Source: Pyricularia pennisetigena (Eukaryota > Ascomycota > Sordariomycetes > Magnaporthales > Pyriculariaceae). Taken from it: 64,000 nt of DNA. How positions within the stretch are numbered: the stretch's first letter is position 1; each line of letters opens with the position of its first letter. The translations under genes and the position numbers were made by a program. The notes below the pieces were generated by a model. The model did not search any database. It saw nothing but the letters and a program-made list of their open reading frames with translations, and was not told where the DNA came from. Location of the stretch: positions 8,411,136 through 8,475,135 of the forward strand of contig NC_043742.1 in the NCBI RefSeq assembly GCF_004337985.1, written 5' to 3'. Shown piece by piece: positions 36,201-46,479 of this stretch.

Positions 36201-36755
36201 TGTTAATAATATGGGTTGCTAACAGGGGGTTGGGTATTAGCTTAGGTGCGGCGTAATACTATTTGCGATGTAGAAACCTATAATTACAGGGTTTATATGC
36301 ACTAAATTCACTAATTTTGGGATTAATAAATTTAATTTATTGGTGGGAGAAATTTCGTTTTATTTCCCTTATATATTTTCCAATATCGAAATGGGGGTCC
36401 GCACCCCGCAAAAGGTTCCGGTGCCGCACACGATTTTCCGAAAATTTATTTTGTATGCGTTATTGAAAAAAATACCCTTATTTCCATACAAACCATTTCT
36501 GGGTTCGCACTAATTTGTTAATTTGGTGAAAATTTCAACCCGGTACAAAGTAGCTAACTCGTAAGTGCAGGGTGGGTATTAAACCCGGTATAGGGTGAAA
36601 CCCCACTCGCTGACTTTAAATCGCAATTCCTGCAATACACAAAATATAACAGAAAATCTGACAACCTTAGCAGCCCCACTTCGGCACTATCTATTGTGGC
36701 TTATATACAAATAAAAATGGACCCATTACATGCTAGATAACGCATATAATTAACA
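36201..36755 (-). repeat. 5' LTR of copia R
   Basis: 555 bp, from TGTTAATAATATGGG at 36201 to CGCATATAATTAACA at 36755 (reverse of TGTTAATTATATGCG). Confidence 0.9.
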
Positions 36756-37031
36756 GAACCCACGCACTTTAACAACGTATATATAATATAGATTATGGTA
36801 TGTACATTATACCACTAAGCTAGATTATATTTGACGTATTTGTTTTATTATTAAAACTATGAGCAAAGACGTGATATATAAAGCTTTGTGTGTATAACAA
36901 ACGCGTATACGTTTTATTTTTTATTTATTTATTTTTTCGATGCCGAGTGACTAATAGAGTTAGCCCGTGCTAGCGGTTATAAGATAATGCAGGGTAGCTA
37001 ATATAATTAGCCGTGCGCTAGCCATGTTCAA
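36756..37031 (-). repeat. Partial copy of the 0.66-kb LTR-like element
   Basis: Starts inside the B-box region (GAACCCACGCACTTTAACAACG) directly against the copia LTR and runs to GCTAGCCATGTTCA. It matches the part of the element at 38980-39258. It carries the A-box region in reverse (ACCACTAAGCTAGATT). Confidence 0.8.
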
Positions 37032-37636
37032 ATTTAAGCTTTAAATAATTCATCCGGTATTTTTTAGTATTTTAATACTTGTGTATTAGTCAATATATTA
37101 ACACGACGAAACGAATAATTCGCCGCGAATTATTAAAACTGTATTAATATCCACAGACTAGTGCGATATATACCACGCTAATTGAAATCTACCACAATTA
37201 TTGCCGTATTATTCTTGTTTTTATATTATTAATAAATCCCACGTTAATATGGGAATATTATAATAGGCGGAAAATAAAAGCTCGACGAAGCGATTTAAGA
37301 TGGTAAACTGGAGTTATTAATAAAAGAGGACGTAAATAATTAATAATTGGTTTCGGTACCTATAAGGCGGACCAAGCCGATATTATAAAGTATTAATTTT
37401 AGGTTTTATCCCTAACACCTAAAATTCCACAATTAATCCATTTTAAAACAGTGGAAAACAAATCGATAAAAAAAATAAAACAATCGTGCTTTAATTCGTA
37501 TTTAAAAAATGCGTGTCGTGGAATTATATCAATCACCGAATTTAAACCGAGATGTAATTCTATTTTAAACTTAAAAATAATTATATAAAAATAAACGTAA
37601 TCCCCTATGGCCTTTCTTAAAAATAAGCACAACCCC
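37032..37636. other. AT-rich stretch, nothing recognised
   Basis: No coding, LTR or repeat match to other parts of the window was seen. Confidence 0.5.
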
Positions 37637-40190
37637 ACACTTCGTTCGTTTCGCTCCACTTCGTGGCTCAATTGCGGTTTTGCGATGTACCTGTGGGTCC
37701 ATCCAAAAAATGCTTTGGTTTAGGTTTGACGATAATTTGTCGATTTTCGCCGTTTGTGGCGGTATTTTTGGCATTTTTGCGACCGAAGTTCCCTTATTAT
37801 TCCATAATAACGCAAAGTATTAAAAAAAGAAAATATCGTTAAAAATAGCTTTAATACCGCTATTAGCAGCGATTTGATTTATTTTGTTATTTATTATAAC
37901 GGCCGAATTGGATGTAACCTGCCCTTATTCCGTTTATAGCGGTACTGTTTTTTCGATTTTCTTGTCGAATTTCGAATTCTTTTAATATTATTTTTTAATT
38001 TTTAACCAAATTTTATAATTTTGCACCTGGAGGGTCGTATGTAGATATATTTACCATGTTTATAGGTTTTGGTGGATATACCAGATTATATAAGCAGTTA
38101 AATAAGCGGATGGGCAGAATATTTATTTTTTATTTATAATTTGCAATTAAAACTCGTTTATAGTTTTACCAACTTCAACGATAATAAAACCAAAGCTTCA
38201 GGGTTTGGATTACGTATATAAGCAGGTGTCCAAATTGAGTCCAACTTATATTAGTGGCTTTAAATGCTTTTTTGTAATACAAAATACTAAATACGTATTT
38301 TATAAATCTTTTGCTTTATTTAATTAAGTTTATATTATTTTTGTTTTGCGGCCAGGCTTTGTGCTCTCTGCACGTGAGAGTGGCATATATATAGTAAAAT
38401 ACTACAGTTTGGTACATATATCCGAATATATAAACCGCTAAATCTGCGGATAGGTAAGGTAAATCTAATTTTATATATAATTTAGAATCGAAACGCTTTT
38501 ATATTTTTACAAATTTTGACATGAACAAAGCCAAAGTTTTGAGGAGTGGATGACGTACATAAATAAATGGCCAATTTAGATCCGATGTATAATACCTGTG
38601 AGGAGGTTACGAGATAGAATAAGCTTAATTTTGAACGCGGGGAAAAGTGGATCACGTATAAGGCTGATGGAACGTTGAAATGGCAGATAACCGTCTGCTA
38701 GCGGGTAATAGAGATGATATATTTTTGTTGTTGCACAATCGATTCGTTGAATCGTTGAATCGATGAAGGTTATGAAGGTGATGAATCTAAGGCTAAGTTA
38801 TGAATTATGTGTTCGAATCCGTAGGTGCAGATCTTCGATCCGGATGTCCGGAATGCGGGATCACGTTACATGATTTGGCCTTATTCATGTGACTGACCTG
38901 CCGACCTATTGAGCCTAACGGCCCATTGAGCCTAACGGCCTATTGTGCTTATGCATGCACAGAAAATCTGCGACCACAACGGGATTCGAACCCACGCACT
39001 TCAACGTATATATAATATAGATTATGGTACGTGCATTATACCACTTAGCTAGATTAAATATGACGTATTTGTTTTGTTGTTGAAACTATGAACAAAGACG
39101 TGATATATAAAGCTTTGTGTGTATAAACGCGTATACGTTTTATTTGTTATTTATTTATTTATTCGATGCAGGGTGACTAAAAAAATTAGTCCGTGCTAGC
39201 CGTTATAAGATAATGCAGGGTAGCTAATATAATGAGCCCTGCGCTAGCCATGTTCACAATACCCGCTTTTGTTATTTTTTAATATAAAAAAATGCTAAAT
39301 TTGTATTATTTTTGTAATTTTTGCTTTATTTAGTTACAATCGGATGTGCGTACTAAGTTGTAATATTAGATTATATAAATGTATATACCACCCCACACGC
39401 GCAGAAGCCATAAAGTCTGGCTGCGAAAGAAAAATAATATAAAATTAATCAAATAAAGCAAAAAGATTTATAAAATACACATTTAATTCTTTTTAATATA
39501 AAAAAGCTTTAACAGCCAATATTATGGATTTGGTTTCACATGGACGCTTCTTTACCCACGTCATCCAATCCCTGAAACTTTAGCTTCATTATCGTTACAG
39601 TTACTAAAAGTATAAACGAGTTTCGATTGTAAACTATATATAAAAAAAAATATACTTTGCCTATCCGCGTATTCAACTGCGTATACATTACGGTATATAC
39701 ACCAAAATTTATAATAACGGTATATATATATATATATGTATACGACCCTCCACGTGTAAAGACTATAAAATTTGGTTGAAAATTAAAAATAACATTATAA
39801 AAAATCGAAAATCGAAAAAGAAATCGAAAAAACAATACCGCGATTACGGCAGCTGGTATCCAATCCGGCCGTTATACTAAAAAATAAAATAAATGAAATC
39901 GCTGCTAATAACGGTATTAAACGCTATTTTTAACGATATTTTCTTTTTTTAATATTTCGCGTGGTTATGGACTTATAAGGGAGTGTCGGTCGCGAAAATG
40001 CCAAAAATACCGCCATAACGGCGAAAATCGACAAGGTATCCTCAGACCTAAACCAAAGCGTTTTTTCGATTGACCCACAGGTACATCGCAAAACCGCAAT
40101 TAAGCCACGAAATGGAGCGAAGCGAACGAAGTCGATTAATTGTAAAGCTTTGGGCTTTAGGGATAAGCCTTCAAATTAGGGATTAACGAC
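37637..40190. mobile_element. Large foldback (palindromic) element
   Basis: The left arm (from 37637: CTTCGTTCGTTTCGCTCC, CGCCGTTTGTGGCGGTATTTT) is repeated in inverse orientation by the right arm ending near 40135 (AATACCGCCATAACGGCG, GGAGCGAAGCGAACGAAG). Similarity extends about 600 bp inward on each side (to about 38235 and 39545). A further matching pair lies at about 38.27-38.37 kb and 39.41-39.53 kb, so nearly the whole unit is a degenerate palindrome. The right end continues AAAGCTTTGGGCTTTAGGGATAAGCC to about 40190. No transposase is seen. Without the LTR-like insertion it is about 1.9 kb. Related arms occur at 42.86 and 44.5-45.8 kb. Confidence 0.75.
38597..39258 (-). mobile_element. 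0.66-kb LTR-like element, TSD ATACC
   Basis: On the plus strand it runs from TGTGAGGAGGTTACG to GCTAGCCATGTTCACA: TG...CA ends, 662 bp, flanked by ATACC at 38592-38596 and 39259-39263. Read on the minus strand it holds an A-box TAGCTAAGTGGTATAATGC and a B-box GGTTCGAATCC about 60 nt apart. Structure (TG/CA, 5-bp TSD) fits a solo LTR; the internal tRNA-like promoter is unusual for one. It is inserted in the centre of the foldback element. Confidence 0.85.
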
Positions 40191-40444
40191 ATATATCTTT
40201 GTATTCGGATATATTCGGTATATTTTCTATTTAATCTTGGCGATAACACGTTGTTATTTTCACCGCTAGGTAAAAACTCTATATACGGACCGTGCGCCGC
40301 CTTTAATTGTTTAACTGTGGTCCGTGCACCGCAATTAGTTATCCAGCTCCGCCGGGTCGGATCTTCCGCCCCGGATCTCCCTATTCCTGCATCCGCGCTA
40401 GTGAAGCTATTCCCACAATTTATATTACCGCCCGTAAAAATGGG

Positions 40445-40809
40445 TAAATAATGTAAGGATATGGATTATCGCCGCCATCGTCGCCGCCGCTTTAATTGTG
40501 ACTATGGTTGGGGCTGTGGCTTGAGCTGGGTTTACGGCTGTCGGTATCGGTATAAGCATGATAGGCGAAATATTTAAAATTATCCGCATTTTTACGGCAT
40601 TGCCACGGAGAAAGACTATATTTATAAAAACAAATTATTATTTTCGAATATTTTAACGGAAAACACGGTACAATACTTACTATTTTATTTCGGACTCCCC
40701 AAAAGCATAATTAAAGGTTTTTCCCACTATTATATTTAGATTTTGTATTAGTTATGTCGGTTATTAGGGCCGGGTAATTAAATTTAAGCTCGCTCTTGAT
40801 TGGTGGGGT
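40445..40809 (-). pseudogene. M35-like secreted protein array, copy A (5' part only)
   Basis: Similar at DNA level to the upstream half of copy B: compare 40541-40650 with 41311-41430, sharing ATAAGCA.GATA.GCGAAATATT and AGAAAGACTAT.TTTATAAAAA blocks. It would encode only the N-terminal part. The remainder is missing where the foldback element begins on the left. The plus strand at 40.3-40.5 kb is locally GC-rich (CCGCCGGGTCGG, CGCCGCCATCGTCGCC), unlike its surroundings. Confidence 0.5.
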
Positions 40810-41420
40810 TCACTTACTATTTTCAAAATGTGAAAGAGCTTGCAAAAGAGACATGGCGCTTAAATTGAGGTTTCCATCAAAAAAAGCAGGGCATACATGA
40901 ATTCTTTCCATGTCAAGACGCACGAAAGTGCGGGCTTCTTTACACCATTCTTCACCAATTTTGTTGCATTTAATACGCATTCCTTGTCCATTAATATCGC
41001 ATGCGTTTTGAATATTAAAGTAAGCATTTTTGAGCTTTTCAATATGTTTTGTGTTATCGGTTTTAAAATATCTTTCCCGTAATGGTATGTTATATTCAAC
41101 GGCGTGAAAAGCCAGTTCCGCAAACTTTTGACATCTGAGAATTTCAATTAATAATTGTAAAGTTAGTAGGTATATTGGGATTGATTGTTATACCTTAACA
41201 TAGATTTTTTAATATATTCGTGTTGTTTATCAGTGCAATCCGCTGTAATAGGAGCTCGCTGGGTTTCGAACTGCACAATGTCGCTATCGCTGTGGATTGG
41301 GATATGGCTGTCGATGCCGGCATAAGCACGATAAGCGAAATATTCGAAATTATACGAATTTGTAAGGGATTTCTCCCGAGGAAGACTATGTTTATAAAAA
41401 TAAAAATAAGTTATAGCTTT
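40810..41420 (-). pseudogene. M35-like secreted protein array, copy B
   Basis: The minus strand reads ...HSDSDIVQFETQRAPITADC, KKSMLR, then a 58-nt-class intron (GTATAA donor, CTAAC branch site, CAG acceptor), then CQKFAELAFHAVEYNIPLRE, RYFKTDNTKHIEKLKNAYFN, IQNACDINGQGMRIKCN, RTFVRLDMERIHVCPAFFDG, ending LLQALSHFENSK-TGA (40812-40810). From the first quoted block to the stop there is no interruption, but no ATG with a signal peptide is found upstream; the frame closes at a TAA near 41.43 kb. The pattern of Cys spacing, YFK block and CPxFF resembles aspzincin/deuterolysin (M35) zinc proteases, with QALSH in the place of HExxH. Role unknown; perhaps a secreted non-catalytic relative. Family call tentative. 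Confidence 0.5.
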
Positions 41421-41585
41421 CGGATATTATAAGGCGAAGCAGATAGAAATGCTTACTTTTTTGCTTTGGAGTCCGCAGTAACACGGTTTTTAGTCCCACC
41501 CACTATTGGAATTTAATTTTAAATCAGTTATTTCGGTTATTTGGGCAGGTCAATTAAATATGAATTCGTTCCTTGTTCGTGGGTT

Positions 41586-42222
41586 TCACTTACTATTTTC
41601 AAAATGTGAAAAAGCGTTTACAAGATGTCGGGCTCTTAAATCGAGATTATCATCAAAAAAATCAGGGCATACAGTAACTCTATGCTCGTCAAGACGTACG
41701 AAAACAGAGCCACCTTGTGTGCACAAGTCTTCATTGGCTTCGTTGCATTTAATAGGTATTTTTTGTCCTTTAATATCGCATGCGTTTTTAATATTGAGGA
41801 AAGCATTTTGGAGGTTATCCATATGGACTAGGTTATCGGTTTTGAAATATGCTTGCCGTAATTCTGGGTTAGATTTAACGGCCTTAGAAGCTAGTTCCGC
41901 AACCTCTCGACATCTAAAAATTCCAATTAATAACTGCAAAATTCATATATTTAGATTTATTATTATACCTTGACATAGATTCTGTAAGAATTTCAATTTG
42001 CGCATTATCGCAATCCTGTCCAATAAGGCCTCCCTGGGCTGTGTACTGCAAAGAAGCTTATGAGGCAGCTTCGGGTTTTTTCCCGGAAAAGTTTCTTTTG
42101 TTAGTTTCAGTTATTTCCGCATTTATAATAGCGTTTAGGGAATTTGTTTTATTTTTCACCTCCAAATTAGTAAGCGCAGCAAATGCGGCGCAAACAAACT
42201 TTAAAATAATAAAATAACGCAT
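41586..42222 (-). pseudogene. M35-like secreted protein array, copy C, one in-frame stop
   Basis: ATG at 42222 opens a signal peptide-like start (MRYFIILKFVCAAFAAL). An in-frame TAA at 42060-42058 interrupts; the frame then continues ASLQYTAQGGLIGQDCDNAQ to an intron (41968-41914, 55 nt, GTATAA donor, TTTTTAG acceptor). The second exon reads CREVAELASKAVKSNPELRQ, AYFKTDNLVHMDNLQNAFLN, KCNEANEDLCTQGG, VRLDEHRVTVCPDFFDD and ends VNAFSHFENSK-TGA (41588-41586). It shares intron position and both ends with copy B, so these are tandem paralogues (period about 775 bp). Similarity to M35 (deuterolysin) proteases is suggested by the Cys/YFK/CPDFF layout, but the HExxH motif appears as NAFSH. TAA could be a C-to-T change of CAA. 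Without that stop it would be a secreted protein of about 200 residues. Confidence 0.6.
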
Positions 42223-42855
42223 GATTAAAGTGGGGGAAAAACGTTAATTGCATCAAAGTTAAAATAGTTGGAATTTTAAAAGGTGATACAAGGTGATTTG
42301 GAATAAATTCCTTTGTTTAACAGCAGGAAATAATGGAATGAAAGCATTGGCTTTGGTTATTTACGCCTTGTTTTATATTTCTAACAATTTGCTATTCTTA
42401 GTTTTGACAAGGGTAAAACTTTATTCCTTTGTACTATTATCCAAAAATGCGCTTTGTATTATTTACCAATTGAAACCATGGTAATAATTTTAACAAGAAA
42501 TTAAAAAATATGTGCATAAATCTCCCAGCAAATAATTAAAGTAATAATAGCCCAAGCATAAAATTACGAAAGGAAAGGGCGGTTATTTTTATTAAACCTG
42601 TAAAAACTCTGACGAATTTAATTTTAAAATGTAATGCGACCCCCAACCGCCACCCATTTGTGATTGCGACGCCTAAATTAGTAATACAAATAATGAAACC
42701 ATAGTATATTTGGTTATGCTAGTAAACAAGGAAAAATAACAAAATAATTATTTATAATTGGCAAATAAACGTTGTCGGGAAATCTTTCCACGTTTACTTA
42801 AAATATTTCAGCCCAGGTATAATGCTATAACAAATAAATAACAACACCCCTTCTC
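42223..42855. other. AT-rich stretch upstream of copy C
   Basis: Should contain the copy C promoter. No clear TATA or repeat match was found. Confidence 0.45.
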
Positions 42856-43330
42856 ACGGTGCATATGTCGACGAAATTTAGTGTTAGGGCTCACCCCTGA
42901 AGCCCAGAGCTACACAATTGAGCGTGGCTCAATTGCGGTTTTGCAATGTACCTGTAAGTCCATTTAATAAACGCTTTAGTTTAGGTCTGAGTACAGCTTG
43001 TCGATTTTCGCCGCTTATGGGGGTATTTTCGTTAATTCGGCGACTAACACTCCGCTATAAAATAATGAATAAAGATCGTAAAAATAAACGGACTGCACGT
43101 TGGATATAGCATTTAATACCGCTAATAACGAGTTAATTTAAATTTTTATACGTATTAACGGTAATATTGGGCGAAATCGATACCTCCCGCCCCCTAATCT
43201 GCTTATAGCGGCACTGGTTTTTGCGATTCTTTTTTTCGATCTTCGGTTTTGTTTTATATTTATTTTATTGTTCAAACCAAATCTCAAAGCTTTTGCATAT
43301 GATGGGTGTGTTACGATCAAGGTATCGGGT
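42856..43330. repeat. Single arm of the foldback family
   Basis: Begins AGTGTTAGGGCTCACCCCTG and continues GGCTCAATTGCGGTTTTGCA, GTCGATTTTCGCCGCTTATG. It matches the left arm at 37637-38130, including the CTTATAGCGGCACTG block. The opposite arm is not adjacent. Confidence 0.7.
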
Positions 43331-43868
43331 AACCTATTGTTAGGGTAAAGTACAGTGGGTTAAAGCAACTGAACGTCTTAACTGGGTAACTGGTGTTTTA
43401 AATCATTGGGGTGAGATTATAATCGTTCTTAACAAATATGAAGTTAATTAAAATATAAGATTAATTACTGCTTAGTAATCCTAAAGTCGAATCTATTTAC
43501 ATAATAATAAATATATCCTTATATAATTAGGTAATTACTCCGTGTAAATAACTATAATTATTTTTGGGTAATTACGGCCAAAGGTGATTACTTTTTTAGC
43601 AGTAACCGTAATTACCTTTTCCCGGTAATCGGGTTAGGGTTTTTTGTTTTATTATTACATAACCTGGTATATCCTAATCCTTGCTCGTGTTTCGAGATTC
43701 CCGCTAATTCCCGCCTGGGTTCCGACATTCCTTTTTTTTTGCCCAACAATGTCGGTCGCAATCCTGGTCGTAATATTAGGTCCTTTTTCCAAAGCCAAGT
43801 CCCGTGGCCTTATAAATAGGTCGCGTCACTGTTTTCTGGTTCCCAGACTCTAATTATTCTTTTTTCAA
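43331..43868. other. Unassigned stretch with a TATA-like site
   Basis: Contains dispersed GGTAATTAC/GTAATTACC motifs (about 43.53-43.63 kb) and a promoter-like CCTTATAAATAGGTCGCGTC near 43.81 kb. It could be an LTR or a small DNA element; neither its ends nor a match were found in the window. Confidence 0.35.
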
Positions 43869-45888
43869 TGTAAATATAGCTAGCGCAGGGCTAATTATAT
43901 TAGTTACCCTGCATCGAATTAATAAATAAATAATAAATAAACCGTATACGCGCTTATTATACACAGAAAGCTTTATATATTACGTTTTTGCTTATAGTTT
44001 TAACAACAAAGCAAATGCGCTTCATATAATCTAGCTTAGTGGTATAATGCACGTACTATAATTTATATTATATATACGTTGTTAAAATGCGTGGGTTCGA
44101 ATCCCGTTATAGTCGCAGAGTTTCTGTGCATATATAAGCACAATAGGCCGTTAGGCTCAATAGGCCGTTAAGTTTAATAGGCCGTTAGGTTTAATAGGTC
44201 GGCAGGTCAATTATATAAATAAGGCTAAAGCATGTGACGTAACCCCGTATTCCAGACATCCGGATCGAAAATCTGCACCTACGGATTCGAACACGTAATT
44301 CACAACTTAGCCTTAGATTTATCACCTTCATCGATTTAACGATTCAATGAATCGATTGTGGAACAATAATATATTATCTCTATTACCCGCTAATAGACGG
44401 TTATCTGTAGTTTCAATGTTTAAACTAAAACCCCCTGCTTCGCAATGGGGACCAAACGCTCTATGTACCTTTTAGCCACATGGTTTTTCGACCAATTGCA
44501 TTGGCCGAAAAAATCGCGCTCGTTCTAGTCTGAGGACAATTTGTCGATTTCCCCCGCTTATAGCGGGTATTTGTACTGTATTCGCATTATGCATACACTG
44601 CATACGTAATACCAATAGTATAACCACGGTATATAATTAAATATTCGAATATATAAATGAATACAAATCGTAAAAATATAAAGTAACCTGCGTTGCATTA
44701 AATGAATTTTTGACGTTTTCTTTAACGCAAAAGCCGTTGGTATATCTGTTTTATTATATAAATATTGAAATATTAAGTATATTTTTTAATCTTGAATATA
44801 TTATAATTATAATTAATTTATTGTTTTAAGCAATCATATTTAATTAAAATTAACTATATTATTATAAAAATGACTTCCAACTCAGCGTGGCGGTGGAAAG
44901 TGCATGCGATTATCGCTTAAAATGAATATTATATCGAATGTTGTTCATTTAATAATCATTTTATTAAAAGATTTGATAATTAACCCAATTGTTTATAAAT
45001 TTGAAAAAACTATAATATAGTATTAATAATATATTAATTTTTATTAGTATTGCTTACCGTTCTTTTTAACATTTGTATTTTATTACATAATATAAAAAAT
45101 ATGAAAACAGTATAATTTTACCAAGTCTTTTAATAAAAAGATTATAAAACCCGATATCGTAAAGCGGACTTCACGTGGACGGTTGTGTACTTACGTCGTT
45201 CCATCCCTGAAACTCTGGTCTTATTATCACTAAAATTGGCAAAATATAAAAGCGTTTCGATTGTAAATTTTATACAAAATTATATATAACTTACCTATCC
45301 GCTTATTAAATGGTTTATATAATCGGGTATATATACCGAAACTTGGTATACAGTTATTTATACCTATCCCATCCCCTACCCATAAAAAGTTTTGAATTCA
45401 ATCAACAAATAAAAATAATATAAAAAAAATCGAAAATCGAAAAGAAATCGAAAAGATAGTACCGCCATAAGCGGATTAAGGGCAGGGCCTAGCAACTTCG
45501 CCCAATTATATACATAAAAATATAAATTAAATCGCTGTTAATAGCTGTACTTATTGCTATTTTCAACGTACAAATCGCTTATTTTTGCGACTTTATTTAT
45601 TTTTTTATAACGGAGTATCGGTCGCCGAATTGACGAAAATACCGCCATGAGCGGCGAAAATCGACAAATTGTCCTCAAATTTAAACCAGAGCGTTTTTTG
45701 GATGGACCCACAAGTACATTGTAAAACCGCAGTTGAGCCACGAAGTGGATCAATTGTGGATCTTTGGGCTTCAGGTGTAAGCCCTGAAATTAGGTTATCT
45801 GCCATTTTAACGTTCCATTAACCTTATACGTAATCCACTTTTCCCCGCGTTTAAAATTAAAATTATTTTATTTCGTAACCTTTCTACA
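43869..45888 (+). mobile_element. 0.66-kb LTR-like element, split by a foldback insertion
   Basis: The left part (43869 to about 44430) starts TGTAAATATAGCTAGCGCAGG and carries the A-box TAGCTTAGTGGTATAATGC and B-box GGTTCGAATCC. The right part (about 45797-45888) runs GGTTATCTGCCATTTTAACG to CGTAACCTTTCTACA. Together they rebuild the element at 54584. A foldback copy lies between. GGTTATCTG...TTTCAATGTT at the left break and GGTTATCTGCC...AACGTT at the right break overlap by about 25 bp. Confidence 0.72.
44431..45796. mobile_element. Foldback element copy inside the LTR-like element
   Basis: The right arm is clear from about 45.18 kb (CCATCCCTGAAACTCTGG, ACCGCCATGAGCGGCGAAAA, CACAAGTACATTGTAAAACC) to TTTGGGCTTCAGGTGTAAGCC, and matches 39.54-40.18 kb. 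The left arm is more decayed but keeps CTGAGGACAATTTGTCGATT near 44.52 kb. The middle is AT-rich without coding signal. Confidence 0.65.
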
Positions 45889-45973
45889 TTCGTTAACCGC
45901 GATGTCGTTTCGAATTGAAAAACGATTATAATCCGCGCGTTCCGTTTTTACGTCATTTTTCCGTCGCGAGCGT

Positions 45974-46450
45974 TTGGTTGAAATCATTATTTTCGAGGGT
46001 TTCGAAATTATACCGTGTTTTTTCTGTAAAATTGGCGGTTATTTTTATCGTATAATCGCATCAAATTTCGATATAATAAATATTTTCGCCGTCGTCGGAA
46101 ATATAGTATTTCCTCCATCCCTATTACCAATTGTAGATAATTTTTCCTTTCCGTGTATAGGTTTTTATTATCATTTACCCGTCCCCAATGGGTCGATCAA
46201 ATTAGGAAAAGAAAAATTGGAATTGCCGGAATTCGAAATGGGAAACGATATTTTCCGTATCCACCAGGAGATTGCTCGTTTATAAGGAAAAATTTTCGAA
46301 AAATTTAATCGGTTATTACGTTTACGTAAATAAAAATGTTTCCTTTAATTTCGTAACGAAGTCGAAACCGTTTGTTTAACTACCGAATTATCGGTTGACA
46401 ATATTACGGAAAAAAATTGTTTAAATCTTAAGAAATTGGTTTCCGATAAT
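45974..46450 (+). pseudogene. Relic of an unknown coiled-coil protein
   Basis: The plus strand reads LPEFEMGNDIFRIHQEIARL-stop, GKIFEKFNRLLRLRK-stop, then RNEVETVCLTTELSVDN. The RLxRLRKQ pattern with flanking heptads resembles anonymous coiled-coil ORFs often found among fungal transposons and expanded families (from memory). No name can be given. Confidence 0.4.
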
Positions 46451-46479
46451 CCTTCCAATCGGGGTTAATCCCAGAATTG

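Larger units (their letters stand above)
29107..36755 (-). mobile_element. Ty1/copia LTR retrotransposon R, full length, decayed, inverted
   Basis: Same family and size as copia F but on the minus strand. 3' LTR 29107-29660; RNase H about 30.18-30.69 kb; RT about 31.1-31.8 kb; integrase 32.47-33.18 kb; protease near 34.0-34.1 kb; gag from ATG 35423 down to about 34.36 kb; 5' LTR 36201-36755. It keeps some residues that F lost (protease DTGS, integrase HFDGG). Flanking pentamers (CGAAT, GAACC) differ, and the two sides lie in different repeats, indicating rearrangement. Confidence 0.93.

Noticed and set aside
43628..43642. GGGTTAGGG as a telomeric repeat
   Set aside because: Occurs once, not in an array, in the middle of the block.
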